Positions 26,564 through 36,761 of a DNA stretch of 64,000 bases are shown piece by piece. This stretch comes from Roseateles asaccharophilus (GTDB lineage: Bacteria; Pseudomonadota; Gammaproteobacteria; Burkholderiales; Burkholderiaceae_C): the NCBI RefSeq assembly GCF_004362405.1, contig NZ_SNXE01000001.1:806001-870000 (forward strand), given 5' to 3'. A program made the position numbers and the translations under genes. Positions within the stretch are counted from its first letter, which is position 1; each line of letters opens with the position of its first letter. A model generated the notes under the pieces. That model had not been told where the DNA came from and did no database searches. It worked only from the letters and a program-made list of their open reading frames with translations.

Positions 26564-27280
26564 ATGGGTTCCAAGACCTGCCTGCTGATCCAGTCTCAAG
26601 GTGATGCCCGCCAGGCGCTGGCGACCCTGCCCGCCCCCGATGAAGCCGCCACGGCAGGCTTTGTCGCTTCGCTGTTTCCCGACACGCCCTTTCTGCGCCC
26701 CGGCGAGGCCGATCTGTCCTGGACCTATGTGCGCGACGGTCTGGTGCTGGCGGGCTGTTCCGAGGGCTTGCGCATTCTGGTGGCGGCCGAGGTGGCGATC
26801 GACGAGCCCTCGCGCTTGCCACCGCGCTTCATCGCTGCCCAGGGCCGAACCATTCTGCACTCGATGAACAGTGTGGTGGACTGGCTGGCCTTTGCCGTCT
26901 GGGAGGACGGCGTCTTGAGGCGATCCCTCAGTGTTGCGCCGGATGGCGGGGTGATGGAGGACTTGGGCGAGCGTTTCGCGTTCGAGCTGCCCTACTGGCA
27001 GGGCGCTCATCCCGCAGGTGACCCCGAGGAAGAGGCCGAGGAAGGAGGCGAGCCCTATCCGCTGCCCTTTCACCCGCTGGAGCTCGGTGAGGTCGTGCTG
27101 CGCGAACTGCTGGGCTTTCAGCTGGAAGGCGCAGTAGACCCCGCGCTGCCGGTGCAACAGCCCGAGCGCATTCGCTTGCTCAGGTTTGAGCCCGCCCGTC
27201 CGCCCGCCATAGCCCTACCAGCCTCGGCGTCTGAGCCGACCAAGCCGAGCACGCCCAAGCCCTGGTGGAAGTTTTGGTGA
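26564..27280 (+). CDS. DUF6928-like protein of unknown function
   Basis: 238 residues, soluble, no signal peptide or membrane segment. MGSKTCLLIQSQGDARQAL at the start, then SMNSVVDWLAFAVWEDGVL, FELPYWQGAHP and YPLPFHPLELGEVVLRELLG match the family I know as DUF6928, seen mostly in actinobacteria. Identification is from memory of the family pattern. An acidic patch (DPEEEAEEGGE) interrupts the conserved part and the Pro-rich C-terminus ends KPWWKFW. GAGG lies just before ATG 26564. No operon partner; the next gene starts 44 bp later. Confidence 0.65.
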   Translation: MGSKTCLLIQSQGDARQALATLPAPDEAATAGFVASLFPDTPFLRPGEADLSWTYVRDGLVLAGCSEGLRILVAAEVAIDEPSRLPPRFIAAQGRTILHSMNSVVDWLAFAVWEDGVLRRSLSVAPDGGVMEDLGERFAFELPYWQGAHPAGDPEEEAEEGGEPYPLPFHPLELGEVVLRELLGFQLEGAVDPALPVQQPERIRLLRFEPARPPAIALPASASEPTKPSTPKPWWKFW

Positions 27281-27324
27281 AGTCTTGAGCAGAGGGGCTT
27301 GGCGCGAGGCGGCGTGATCGCTGT

Positions 27325-28326
27325 ATGCTCAAGCCACCCATGGCCATACCGTTCAAAGCACGTTCTGTGTCGGTTCGGCGCCGGCTTTTGCTGGGCGGAT
27401 GCTTGGCGCTTGGCGCGGGACTTGGGGCTTGCCGGGCGCCCATGGCGCCTTTCAGGGTGGGGGCCATCCCCTTTGCCGGATACAGCTTTCTGTTTCTGGC
27501 CGAGGATCTGGGCCTGCTGCAGCCCGGCGGCATTCGCTTGCAGGAGCTGCGCTCCAACACGGATGTGCTGCGCGCCCTGGCCTTGGGGCGGCTGGAGGCG
27601 GCGGCCTTGACGCTGGATGAGGTGCTCACGGGCCTGCACGACGGTCTGCCCCTCAAGGTGGTGGCGGTGCTTGATGTGTCCGCGGGTGCCGATGCCGTGA
27701 TGGCGCGCGCCGGGCTGAGTCGTCCGGAGATGGCGCGTGGCAAGCGCGTGGCGGTGGAGGGCAGCGCGGTGGGGGCGCTGATGCTCTCGGCCTTTCTCGA
27801 ATCGGCGGGACTCCGTCCCGATGATGTGCGTCTGGTGACCACACCGCTTCCCGAAACCGCCGCCGCATTGCGCAGCGGTGCGGCGGATCTGGCCGTGACC
27901 GCAGAACCCTGGGTCAGCCAGCTGGAGGCCGCAGGGGCGGTACGTCTGTTCGACAGCCAGGAAGCGCCCGGTCGCATCGTTGATGTGCTGGCCGTCCGTA
28001 CCGACATGCTTGCGACGCGCCCCGATGCGATCCGCGGCCTGGTGGAGGCCCATTTCGGCGCCCTGGCCCGTTTTCAGAGCGATCCCCGCAGCGTGGTGGA
28101 GCAACTGGCGGCACATCTTCAAGTCGATGCGCAGGACGTTCCGGCCGCCTTCAGGGGTTTGGAGCTGCCCAATCGCGCGGCCAACCAGGCGCTGCTCGCG
28201 CCCGGCGGGCGGGTGGCGGAGGGTCTGCCCGAGCTCGCCGCCTTGCTGCACCGCAACGGGCTGATCGCCAGCCCTGTGGATGCTTCGGCGCTGATTGATG
28301 TCCGCTGGCTGCGGGGCGGCGCATGA
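27325..28326 (+). CDS. Substrate-binding lipoprotein (NMT1/SsuA-like) in a signalling operon
   Basis: 333 residues; ATG 27340 is an alternative start and neither has a clear ribosome site. The N-terminus has an Arg-rich run and hydrophobic stretch (SVRRRLLLGGCLALGAG) ending in the lipobox LGAC, so it is probably a membrane-anchored lipoprotein, perhaps Tat-exported. The rest is an ABC-type periplasmic binding fold of the NMT1/THI5-SsuA group (FRVGAIPFAGYSFLFLAEDLG, KVVAVLDVSAGADAV, GAADLAVTAEPW, RPDAIRGLVEAHFG). No permease or ATPase is nearby. Instead its stop overlaps the start of a hybrid kinase (ATGA), so it probably serves as ligand sensor for that kinase. Confidence 0.85.
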   Translation: MLKPPMAIPFKARSVSVRRRLLLGGCLALGAGLGACRAPMAPFRVGAIPFAGYSFLFLAEDLGLLQPGGIRLQELRSNTDVLRALALGRLEAAALTLDEVLTGLHDGLPLKVVAVLDVSAGADAVMARAGLSRPEMARGKRVAVEGSAVGALMLSAFLESAGLRPDDVRLVTTPLPETAAALRSGAADLAVTAEPWVSQLEAAGAVRLFDSQEAPGRIVDVLAVRTDMLATRPDAIRGLVEAHFGALARFQSDPRSVVEQLAAHLQVDAQDVPAAFRGLELPNRAANQALLAPGGRVAEGLPELAALLHRNGLIASPVDASALIDVRWLRGGA

Positions 28327-31300
28327 GCCGTCGACCCATAAAGCTGCGGGTTTTCCTGCCTCTGGCTCTGTTGCTGATACTGCTGCTGGCCGTTGGAAGT
28401 TCCTTTGTGCATCAGTGGAACTCGCACCGCAGCGATGTGTGGAAAAACGCTGAGGGTGATTTGCTGGCGACGGCGGACAAGCTGTCGCGCTCGGCCCGTT
28501 ACGAGCTCGGCAGCGCTCCTGAGCGCCTGTCTGCGGAGGTGGCTCTGGCCGCGACCGAGCCGCGTGCGCGCGAGCTGGCCATCATCAACCAGCAGGGGGT
28601 GGTGCTGGCCCACCCCGCCCGGCGTCTGGAAGGCAAGCCGGCCCAGGATGCCCTGGGCGACTTTGACGCACAGCGCTTTGCCAAGGCGCTGCAGACGCGC
28701 CTTCCCTTGCTGTGGACGGACCAGAGCACCGCCGGTATCGCGCTGTCCTTCGGTGTGCTGGACGGTCAGGCCGCATCGGGGCAGATCCGCAATCACGACC
28801 GCGGCGTGGTGTGGCTGGTGTTTGACCTCTCGTACGAGCTGCAGCGGGCGCGCTTCGATGCCCTCAAGGATGTGATGCCGGTGCTGTTGGCGGCCATGCT
28901 CGTCTGCGCGGGCTTTGCGATCTTTCTGCGGCGCCAGGTCACCACACCGCTGGCCATCATCGGCCATGCGAGCCAGGAACTGGCGATCTCGGGCCATCTC
29001 AGCGAGCCGGTGCCTGAGGTCGGCCCCGCGGAGGTGAAGGGGCTGGCCCAGCGCTTCAACACCATGGCGCAGCACATCCAGTCTGCGCGGCAGGACATCG
29101 AGACGGCGCATGCGCGCATTGCCGCGCTGGTTGACTCGGCCATGGACGCCATCATCACCGTGGATGGCGAGCGGCGCATCGTGATGGCCAACCGTGCCGC
29201 GACGGCGATGTTCGGCGTCGAGGAAGCGGTGCTGTTGGGTCAGCTGGTGGAAGTGCTGCTGCCCGAGCGCTACCGCGCCAGCCACCCGGAGCTGGTGCAT
29301 CGCTTTGGCCGCAGCGGCGCGACGGGGCGACAGATGAGCGCCAACGCCGTGGTGCGCGGACGCCGCTGGAACGGCGAGGAGTTTCCCGCTGAGGCCTCCA
29401 TTTCCCACGGCCGTGTGGGGGCTGAAGAGTTCTACACGGTGATCCTGCGCGATGTCACCGAGCGCCAGCGCGCCGAGGAGGCCATCCGTACGCTGAATGC
29501 CTCGCTGGAAGCCACGGTGGTGGAGCGCACGGCGGCTTTGCAGGCCACGGCCGAAGCCTTGGCGCAAGAGCGTGATCGCCTGGCCGATCTGACCCACGAG
29601 GTCTCCCTCATCGTGGACAGTGCGCCGGTCGGCATCCTGCTGATCAAGGACCGGCGGGTGCTGCGCGCCAACGCCAAGGCCGAGGAGTTGCTGGGCTACG
29701 AACCCGGGCAGGCCGTCGGTCGCAGTGCGCGCGACTGGTATGTGTGCCAGGAAGACTACGACAAGGTCGGCCGCGAGATGTATGCGGACTTGGCGGCTGG
29801 CAAGGTTCATCGCGGCGAGATGCAGGCTCGACGCCAGGACGGCAGCCAGTTCTGGGTTCGCTTTTCCGCGCGGCGCCTGGAGCGCGGCGGTGAGTCGCTG
29901 GCGCTCTCCATCATTGAAGACCTGAGCGCCGAACATGCCGCCGCCGAGGCGCTCGCGGCGGCCCAGGCCCAGGCCGTGAAGGCCAACGAAGCGAAAAGTC
30001 AGTTCCTGGCCAATATGAGCCATGAGATTCGCACCCCGATGAATGCCATCATCGGCATGACCCATCTGGCCCTGCGCACGGAGCTGAACGATGCGCAGCG
30101 GGACTACCTCCAGAAGATCAAGCTCTCGTCCGAGCATCTGCTCGGGGTGATCAATGACATTCTTGATTTCTCCAAGGTGGAGGCCGGCAAGCTGGCCCTG
30201 GAGCTGGTGGACTTCCAGCTCCTGCCGGTGCTGGACAATGTGTTCACCCTGGTGGGCGGCAAGGCCGCCGAGAAGGGGCTTGAACTGGTCCTGGATGTGG
30301 CGCCCGATGTGCCCAACTTCCTGATCGGCGACCCGTTGCGTCTGGGGCAGGTGCTCATCAATCTGTGCGGAAACGCCGTCAAATTCACCGAGCACGGGCA
30401 GGTGGTGATCCGGGTCAGCCGCGAGCGCGACGAGGCGGCGGGCCTGGGGCTGCACTTCGAGGTGCAGGACTCCGGCATCGGCCTGAGCGCGGAGCAGATG
30501 GCACAGCTGTTCCAGAGCTTCCAGCAGGCCGACAGTTCGACGACCCGCAAGCATGGGGGCACCGGTCTGGGGCTGGCCATTTCGCAGCGCCTGGTGCATC
30601 TGATGGGCGGTGAACTCGGTGTTCGCAGCGAACTGGGGGCAGGCTCCACCTTCTGGTTCAAGGTTCGCTTGCAAGCCGGCCAGCGCCCGGCTCAGGAACC
30701 GACTTCCAAGGGTGATCCGGCGCAACTCCTGGGGCGGCGTGCGCTGGTCGTGGATGACAACGCCGCGGCCCGTCAGGTGCTCGAAGGGCTGCTGCATCAT
30801 CTGGGACTGAGCACCAGCGCCGTCCAGGATGGCGATGAGGCCGTGGCCGCCGTGCGGGCTGCCCACGAGGCGGGTGAGCCCTATGACCTCGTGTTGCTGG
30901 ACTGGAGCATGCCGCATATGAATGGCATCGATGCCGGGCGTGCGATCCGTGCGTTGCCCATGGCGCACAAGCCTCGGCTGATGCTGGTGACCGGCCGCGG
31001 CCGCGAAGAGGTGCTCCGCGATGCGCTGGAGAGCGGCTTTTCCACCGTCATGGTCAAGCCCTTGAACGCCTCGGTACTGCTGGACAACCTGCTGCTGAGT
31101 CTGCTGCCGCAAGCGGCGCTGGCGCCTGCCGTGGATGTCGCCGCTCGCGCCCAGCCAGCGCCGGTGCAAGGGCGGGCGCTGGTGGTGGAGGACAACGCCA
31201 TCAATCAGCAGATCGCGCGCGAGATGCTGCAGGATCTGGGCCTCACGGTTGAGATCTGCGCCAACGGGCAGGAGGCGCTGGCACGGCTGGAGCAGGCCGA

Positions 31301-32219
31301 GCCCTTCGATCTGGTGTTCATGGACATGCACATGCCTGTCATGGACGGCTTGGCCGCGACGCGGGCCCTGCGCCGAGATGCCCGCTGGGAACAGCTGCCC
31401 GTGATTGCCATGACCGCCAATGTCATGAGCGCAGACCGCGAGCGCTGTGCGGCGGCGGGCATGAACGACTTTGTGGCCAAGCCCGTGGATGCCGACGCCC
31501 TGGCCGCCGTCGTGCGTCGCTGCTTGCCCGGCCATCGCGGCAGCGCGGCGCCTGCGGGGCCGGCCCCTGTGGCCAACGACCCGCGCCTGGCCACCCTGCA
31601 AGGCATCCATGGGCTGGATCTTCGCGATGGTCTTCGCCGCTGCGGGCACAAGACCGAGCTGTACCTCGATCTGCTGCGCCGTTTCGTGGACAGCCAGGCG
31701 GTCACCCTGCCGGAGCTGGTGGCGCTCAGTGCCAGTCTGCGTTCAGGCGCTCGTCCACCGCTGAACATCGAGCCGCTGCGCCTGCATGTGCATACGCTCA
31801 AGGGCGTGGCCGGCAATCTGGGAGCGACCCTGCTCCACAACCGTTGCGAACTGGTGGAGCGCCGCCTGCTGGCCGAACCGCAGTCGGCCGTGGAAGCGCT
31901 CGCGGTCATGGAGGATGCGGCGCGCACCCTGGGCGATGCCCTTTCCAAGGCCCTGCGCATGCATCGCAGCGACCAAGCTGATGCGGGCAGCGCTGAGGCC
32001 GGTGCCAGGCCGGTGGCCGCCGCATCCGATCTGAGGGCCCTGGACGCGCTGCTGCGCGAAGGCGACTCGGAGGCCCTGGTCTGGGTCGACCAGCACGGCG
32101 CGGCGCTCCAGTCCCGTCTCGGCAGCGAGGCCGGGAGGCTGCTCTCGCTGGTCCACCAGTTCAAGTACGACGAGGCCTTGGCGCTCATCAGCCCCTACAT
32201 CCAAGCGGAGCCTTCATGA
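28323..32219 (+). CDS. Large hybrid sensor kinase: HAMP, two PAS, HisKA, HATPase, two receivers, HPt
   Basis: 1298 residues. A membrane helix (9-27), a periplasmic sensor region (about 28-180), a second helix (about 182-203), HAMP, PAS 1 (about 265-375), a coiled coil, PAS 2 (about 412-535), then HisKA with H567 in [16 protein letters not shown], HATPase_c ([15 protein letters not shown]), receiver 1 with D860 ([13 protein letters not shown]), receiver 2 with D1001 ([13 protein letters not shown]) and an HPt domain with H1157 in [14 protein letters not shown]. This is a full BarA/EvgS-like phosphorelay. Start and stop overlap both neighbours by ATGA, so binding protein, kinase and HD-GYP regulator are translated together. 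The HPt probably passes phosphate to the next gene's receiver. Confidence 0.95.
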   Translation: MSRRPIKLRVFLPLALLLILLLAVGSSFVHQWNSHRSDVWKNAEGDLLATADKLSRSARYELGSAPERLSAEVALAATEPRARELAIINQQGVVLAHPARRLEGKPAQDALGDFDAQRFAKALQTRLPLLWTDQSTAGIALSFGVLDGQAASGQIRNHDRGVVWLVFDLSYELQRARFDALKDVMPVLLAAMLVCAGFAIFLRRQVTTPLAIIGHASQELAISGHLSEPVPEVGPAEVKGLAQRFNTMAQHIQSARQDIETAHARIAALVDSAMDAIITVDGERRIVMANRAATAMFGVEEAVLLGQLVEVLLPERYRASHPELVHRFGRSGATGRQMSANAVVRGRRWNGEEFPAEASISHGRVGAEEFYTVILRDVTERQRAEEAIRTLNASLEATVVERTAALQATAEALAQERDRLADLTHEVSLIVDSAPVGILLIKDRRVLRANAKAEELLGYEPGQAVGRSARDWYVCQEDYDKVGREMYADLAAGKVHRGEMQARRQDGSQFWVRFSARRLERGGESLALSIIEDLSAEHAAAEALAAAQAQAVKANEAKSQFLANMSHEIRTPMNAIIGMTHLALRTELNDAQRDYLQKIKLSSEHLLGVINDILDFSKVEAGKLALELVDFQLLPVLDNVFTLVGGKAAEKGLELVLDVAPDVPNFLIGDPLRLGQVLINLCGNAVKFTEHGQVVIRVSRERDEAAGLGLHFEVQDSGIGLSAEQMAQLFQSFQQADSSTTRKHGGTGLGLAISQRLVHLMGGELGVRSELGAGSTFWFKVRLQAGQRPAQEPTSKGDPAQLLGRRALVVDDNAAARQVLEGLLHHLGLSTSAVQDGDEAVAAVRAAHEAGEPYDLVLLDWSMPHMNGIDAGRAIRALPMAHKPRLMLVTGRGREEVLRDALESGFSTVMVKPLNASVLLDNLLLSLLPQAALAPAVDVAARAQPAPVQGRALVVEDNAINQQIAREMLQDLGLTVEICANGQEALARLEQAEPFDLVFMDMHMPVMDGLAATRALRRDARWEQLPVIAMTANVMSADRERCAAAGMNDFVAKPVDADALAAVVRRCLPGHRGSAAPAGPAPVANDPRLATLQGIHGLDLRDGLRRCGHKTELYLDLLRRFVDSQAVTLPELVALSASLRSGARPPLNIEPLRLHVHTLKGVAGNLGATLLHNRCELVERRLLAEPQSAVEALAVMEDAARTLGDALSKALRMHRSDQADAGSAEAGARPVAAASDLRALDALLREGDSEALVWVDQHGAALQSRLGSEAGRLLSLVHQFKYDEALALISPYIQAEPS

Positions 32220-33322
32220 CTGAAGCAGAGCCCAGCGACCGCGCCACCGTGCTGGTGGTGGACGATGTGCCCGACAACCTGGCCTTGATGGTGGGACTGC
32301 TCAAGTTCCGCTACAGGGTCAAGGTGGCCAATGGCGGACTCAAGGCGCTGGAGTTGGCTGCCCAGTCGCCGCAGCCCGATCTGATACTGCTGGACATCAT
32401 GATGCCGGGCACAGACGGCTATGAGGTGTGCCGACGCCTCAAGGCGGACCCACTCACGCAGGGCATCCCGGTGATCTTTCTCACCGCCAGGTCCGAAGTC
32501 GAGGACGAGACCTTCGGACTGTCACTGGGGGCGGTGGACTACATCACCAAGCCTATCAGCCCGCCCATTGTGGAAGCCCGCGTCCGTACCCAGCTGCAGC
32601 TCAAGGCGGCAGCGGACTTTCTGCGTGATCGCAGCGCCTACCTGGCGGCTGAAGTGGCGCGGCGTGCCCGGGAGAACGAGGTCCTGCAAGACGTGGTGGT
32701 GCTCGCCATGGCGTCTCTGGGGGAGACGCGCGACAACGAGACGGGCAACCACCTGCGCCGCACCCAGCACTATGTGAAGGCCTTGGCCGAACAGCTGCAG
32801 GCGCACCCTCGCTTCGCCGAGGTCTTGACGCCGGACGCCATCCGCCTGCTGTTCAAGTCCGCGCCCTTGCATGACATCGGCAAGGTCGGCATCCCCGACG
32901 CCATCCTGCTCAAGCCGGGACGGCTGACGCCGGAGGAGTTCGAGGTGATGAAGACGCACACCACACTGGGCTACGAGGCCATACGCCGCGCCGAGGAGAG
33001 CCTGGATGAGGAGCAGCCCTTTCTGCGCTTCGGCAAGGAGATCGCGCTTTCGCACCAGGAAAAGTGGGACGGCAGCGGCTACCCGCAGGGGCTGGCGGGT
33101 GAGGCCATCCCGGTGTCGGCGCGGCTGATGGCGCTCGCGGGTGTGTACGACGCCTTGATCAGCGCCAGGGTCTACAAGCCCGCCATGAGCCATGCGGACG
33201 CCCGCGCCATCATCCTCAAGGGACGGGGCCAGCATTTCGATCCCGATGTGGTCGATGCCTTTCTGCGCGTGGAATCCCAGTTCATCGCGATCGCGGCGCG
33301 CTTCCAGGATCGGGCGGGCTGA
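32216..33322 (+). CDS. Response regulator with HD-GYP domain (RpfG-like c-di-GMP phosphodiesterase)
   Basis: 368 residues. The receiver has phosphoacceptor D60 in LILLDIMMPGTDGYEV and TKP near residue 119. A helical linker leads to an HD-GYP domain (about 155-350) with H219-D220 in PLHDIGKVGIPDAIL, HHxxxDGxGYP-like SHQEKWDGSGYPQGL (G288-Y289-P290) and LMALAGVYDAL. The key metal ligands appear present, so active cleavage of cyclic di-GMP is likely, giving an output on motility, adhesion or biofilm. Its start overlaps the kinase stop by ATGA. Confidence 0.94.
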   Translation: MTEAEPSDRATVLVVDDVPDNLALMVGLLKFRYRVKVANGGLKALELAAQSPQPDLILLDIMMPGTDGYEVCRRLKADPLTQGIPVIFLTARSEVEDETFGLSLGAVDYITKPISPPIVEARVRTQLQLKAAADFLRDRSAYLAAEVARRARENEVLQDVVVLAMASLGETRDNETGNHLRRTQHYVKALAEQLQAHPRFAEVLTPDAIRLLFKSAPLHDIGKVGIPDAILLKPGRLTPEEFEVMKTHTTLGYEAIRRAEESLDEEQPFLRFGKEIALSHQEKWDGSGYPQGLAGEAIPVSARLMALAGVYDALISARVYKPAMSHADARAIILKGRGQHFDPDVVDAFLRVESQFIAIAARFQDRAG

Positions 33323-33353
33323 GCCAGCCCTCCCGCCGCTCGCCGAAGTTCCT

Positions 33354-33378
33354 GATTTGTGCGTTCTTCGCGCAAATC
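33354..33378. terminator. Hairpin between the HD-GYP gene and gspG
   Basis: GATTTGTGCG and CGCGCAAATC form a 10-bp stem (one G-T pair) with a TTCTT loop. There is no T run. It may end the signalling operon or mark a regulator site upstream of the secretion genes. Confidence 0.4.
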
Positions 33379-33542
33379 GCCGCTCGCCATGTCTCGCACT
33401 CCTGTCATCTAGGCGCCATACAGTTCGCTGTCCACCCGAAACAGGGGGGGCGCAAGTCCTGATTGCGGCTGGGGAATGAGCCGGGGATAGTCGCTTCCTT
33501 TCCGGGACCTGCTTCGTCTTCTTGTTGTCCACCCTGTCGCCC

Positions 33543-33974
33543 ATGTCCGCCGCTGTATCCAAGCCCCTCCGTCGCGTCCGTGGCTTCACCCTGCTGGAAC
33601 TGCTGGTGGTGATGGTCATCATCGGCCTGCTGGCCGGCTATGTGGGGCCCAAGTTCTTTGGCCAGATTGGCAAGTCCGAGGTCAAGGCGGCGCGCGCCCA
33701 GATGGACGCCCTGGGCAAGGCCCTGGACCAGTACCGTATCGATGTGGGTCGCTACCCCGGCACCGAGCAGGGCCTGGCCGTGCTGGTGGCCAAGCCGGCC
33801 GACGAGCCGCGCTGGGCCGGGCCCTATCTCTCCAAGGCCGTGCCCAAGGACCCCTGGGGCAAGGACTACCAGTACCGCTCGCCCGGCGAGCATGGCGACT
33901 ACGACCTGATCTCCCTGGGCCGCGATGGCCGCCCCGGCGGCGAGGGCGAGGATGCCGATCTGACCAGCTGGTGA
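33543..33974 (+). CDS. gspG: Type II secretion major pseudopilin GspG
   Basis: 143 residues. A prepilin leader (MSAAVSKPLRRVRG) is cut before FTLLELLVVMVIIGLLAGYV, with the conserved Glu at +5. The globular part has the GspG pattern RIDVGRYPGTEQGLAVL, PYLSKAVPKDPWGKDYQY and the calcium-binding end DLISLGRDGRPGGEGEDAD. It forms the trunk of the periplasmic pseudopilus. ATG 33543 was chosen because it gives a normal leader. First gene of a long cluster; the F gene follows after 43 bp. Confidence 0.93.
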   Translation: MSAAVSKPLRRVRGFTLLELLVVMVIIGLLAGYVGPKFFGQIGKSEVKAARAQMDALGKALDQYRIDVGRYPGTEQGLAVLVAKPADEPRWAGPYLSKAVPKDPWGKDYQYRSPGEHGDYDLISLGRDGRPGGEGEDADLTSW

Positions 33975-34017
33975 GCGGGCCGGCCGCTTCCGCGCACCCG
34001 CCCGCCTCGCGCTCCCC

Positions 34018-35232
34018 ATGCCGCAGTACCTGATTCGTGTGTTCGACCCCGCGCGTGGGGCCGCCGCCTCGCGCCGGGTGGAGGCCAGCGACCGCCAGGC
34101 CGTGGCCGCCGCGGCCGGCGTCCTGCCCCAGCACCTGCTGGAGGTGCGCGAGCTGGATGCCGTCTCGGCCGCCGAACGCAGCCCGCGCTGGCGCCGTGGC
34201 AGCCGTGCCCGCTTTCCCCTGCAGCTCTTCAGCCAGGAGCTGGCCGTGCTGCTGGATGCCGGCATCGCCCTGCTGGAGGCCCTGAGCACCCTGCGCGAGA
34301 AGGAAACCCAGCCCGGCGTGCGCGCCGCCCTGGACGGTGTGGTGGACGCGGTGCAGCAGGGCCAGCCGCTCTCGGCCGCCATGCGCGCCCAGCCCCTGGC
34401 CTTTGACGAGCTGGTCTGCGCCATCGTGGCGGCCAATGAGCGCACCGGCCAGCTCAGCGTGGCCCTGGCCCAGCATGCGCGCTATCTGGCCTGGGTGGAG
34501 AGCCTGCGCTCGCGCCTGGTGGCAGCCTGCGTCTACCCGGCCATGCTGCTGCTGGTGGGCTCGGCCGTGATCCTCTTCCTGCTGCTCTTTGTGCTGCCGC
34601 GCTTTGCCGGCATCCTGGAGGCCACCAGCGCCGAGCTGCCCTGGGCTTCGCGCGTCCTCATCGGCTTCGGCCAGACGGCCGGCGCCCATCCCTGGCTGGT
34701 GCTGGGCGGTATCGCCGCCCTGGCGGGGGCAGGTCTTGCCCTGTGGCGCCATGCCGGCCTGCGCGCCCGCCTGCAGGCCCGGCTCTGGACCCTGCCGGGC
34801 CTGGGCCCGCGCCTGCGCGTGCTGGCCCTGGCGCGCCTGTACCGCAGCCTGGCCATGCTGCTGGGTGCCGGCGTGCCGGCCCTGCCGGCCCTGCGCATCG
34901 TGCAGGATGTGGTGGCCGCGCCCTGGCGCCCGGCCGTGGCCGCGGCCGCCGAGCAGGTGGCCCAGGGCGGCCGTTTCTCCGACGCGCTGGAAGCGCAGGA
35001 CCTGGCCACGCCCGTGGCGCGCCGCATGGTGCGCGTGGGCGAGCGCAGCGGCGAGCTGCCCGCCATGCTGGAGCGGGCCGCGGCCTTTCACGACGAGGAG
35101 GCGGCCCGCCTGACCGAGCTGCTGACCCGGGCCATCAACCCCGCCCTGATGCTGATCATGGGCGTGCTGATCGGCGGCATCATCGTCCTGATGTACCTGC
35201 CCATCTTCCAACTGGTGGAGCAAGTGCAGTGA
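34018..35232 (+). CDS. gspF: Type II secretion inner-membrane platform protein GspF
   Basis: 404 residues, typical for GspF/PilC. Two T2SSF domains occur (about 70-195 and 270-395: LFSQELAVLLDAGIALLEAL and LARLYRSLAMLLGAGVPALPAL), with three membrane helices near residues 170-200, 220-245 and 375-400. It anchors the assembly ATPase to the pseudopilus base. Its stop overlaps the GTG start of the ATPase gene (GTGA). Confidence 0.93.
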   Translation: MPQYLIRVFDPARGAAASRRVEASDRQAVAAAAGVLPQHLLEVRELDAVSAAERSPRWRRGSRARFPLQLFSQELAVLLDAGIALLEALSTLREKETQPGVRAALDGVVDAVQQGQPLSAAMRAQPLAFDELVCAIVAANERTGQLSVALAQHARYLAWVESLRSRLVAACVYPAMLLLVGSAVILFLLLFVLPRFAGILEATSAELPWASRVLIGFGQTAGAHPWLVLGGIAALAGAGLALWRHAGLRARLQARLWTLPGLGPRLRVLALARLYRSLAMLLGAGVPALPALRIVQDVVAAPWRPAVAAAAEQVAQGGRFSDALEAQDLATPVARRMVRVGERSGELPAMLERAAAFHDEEAARLTELLTRAINPALMLIMGVLIGGIIVLMYLPIFQLVEQVQ

Positions 35233-36761
35233 CGCATTCCCTCTCCGACTGGCTGCCCGCCGAGCACGGCCCCTGGCATCTGGACTTCGAGCGCTGGCCC
35301 CAGGCCCAGGCGCAGCGCTGGCGCGCGGTGCTGGCCATGGGCCAGGGCGAGCGCCTGGTGCTGCTGGCCGAGCGCGAGCAGGACGCTCTGCTGCTGCAGA
35401 GCGTGGAGACCCGGCTGCAGGCCCCGGTGCGCTGGCTGCGCTGCGAGCCCGCGGCGGTGGAACACTGGCTGGGCGCGGGCGAGGCGGACTTCCGCGCGCT
35501 CTCCGATGTGGACGAGGGCCTGGACCCGGGTGCGGCGGCCGGCCAGCAGGCCGAGGAGCTCTCGGCCCTGCGCCTCTCGGAGCAGGCCTCGCCGGTGGTG
35601 CGCCTGCTCAATGCCACGCTCTACGACGCGCTGCAGGACGGGGCCAGCGATGTGCACATCGAGTGCACCGCGCGCGGCGCCAATATCCGTTTCCGCATCG
35701 ATGGCGTGATGGCCCAGGTGCGCGCGGTGGACGGCGCGGCCGTGGCCGAGCAGCTGGTCTCGCGCCTCAAGGTCATGGCCGAGCTGGACATCGGCGAGCG
35801 CCGCCTGCCGCAGGACGGCCGCTTCAAGCTGCGCGTGCAGGGCCGCGAGATCGACTTCCGCCTCTCCATCATGCCCAGCGTCTTCGGGGAGGACGCGGTG
35901 GTGCGGGTGCTGGACCGCGCGCGCATCGAGCAGGACCAGGGCTCGCTCACGCTGGACGCCCTGGGCTTCGGCGCCGAGGAGCGCGCCGCCATCCGCGCCC
36001 AGGCGCGCCAGCCCCACGGCATGCTGCTGGTCACCGGCCCCACGGGCTCGGGCAAGACCACCACGCTCTACGCGACGCTGGCCGAGATCCACACCGGTCA
36101 GGACAAGATCATCACCATCGAAGACCCGGTGGAGTACCAGCTGCCCGGCGTGGTGCAGATCCCGGTGAACGAGAAAAAGGGCCTGACCTTTTCGCGCGGC
36201 CTGCGTTCCATCCTGCGCCACGACCCCGACCGCGTGATGGTGGGCGAAATCCGCGATGCCGAGACCGCCCAGATCGCGGTGCAGGCGGCGCTGACCGGCC
36301 ACCTGGTCTTCAGCACCGTGCACGCCAACAATGCCTTCGACGTGATCGGGCGCTTCATGCACATGGGCCTGGACCTCTACAACGTGGTGTCGGCGCTCAA
36401 CGCCGTGCTGGCCCAGCGCCTGGTGCGCCTGGTCTGCCCGCATTGCGCGCGCCCGCATGAGCCCGATGCCGCGCTGCTGGCCCGCCACGGCCTGCGCGCG
36501 GACCCGGGCCACCGCTTTCTGCGCGGCGAGGGCTGCGGCCACTGCCGCGGCAGCGGCTACCGCGGCCGCCGCGCCGTGGCCGAGCTGCTGCGCCTGGACG
36601 ACGGCCTGCGCGACCTGATCGCGGCGCGGGCCCCCATGTCCCAGATCAAGGAGGCGGCGCGCAGCCGCGGCATGAAGCCGCTGCGCGCCATGGCCCTGGC
36701 CGCGGTCTGCCGCGGTGAAACCACTTTCGAGGAGCTCGAGCGTGTCACTCTCGACGAGTAG
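35229..36761 (+). CDS. gspE: Type II secretion assembly ATPase GspE
   Basis: 510 residues from GTG 35229, which overlaps the gspF stop. It has the GspE N2 region with LYDALQDGASDVHIECT, Walker A GPTGSGKTTTLYATL (about residue 270), Asp box IITIEDPVEYQLPG, Walker B VMVGEIRDAETAQIA and His box LTGHLVFSTVHANNA. A four-Cys zinc motif follows (CPHC...CGHC). It powers pseudopilus assembly from the cytoplasm. Its last 20 bases overlap the next gene. Confidence 0.94.
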   Translation: MTHSLSDWLPAEHGPWHLDFERWPQAQAQRWRAVLAMGQGERLVLLAEREQDALLLQSVETRLQAPVRWLRCEPAAVEHWLGAGEADFRALSDVDEGLDPGAAAGQQAEELSALRLSEQASPVVRLLNATLYDALQDGASDVHIECTARGANIRFRIDGVMAQVRAVDGAAVAEQLVSRLKVMAELDIGERRLPQDGRFKLRVQGREIDFRLSIMPSVFGEDAVVRVLDRARIEQDQGSLTLDALGFGAEERAAIRAQARQPHGMLLVTGPTGSGKTTTLYATLAEIHTGQDKIITIEDPVEYQLPGVVQIPVNEKKGLTFSRGLRSILRHDPDRVMVGEIRDAETAQIAVQAALTGHLVFSTVHANNAFDVIGRFMHMGLDLYNVVSALNAVLAQRLVRLVCPHCARPHEPDAALLARHGLRADPGHRFLRGEGCGHCRGSGYRGRRAVAELLRLDDGLRDLIAARAPMSQIKEAARSRGMKPLRAMALAAVCRGETTFEELERVTLDE

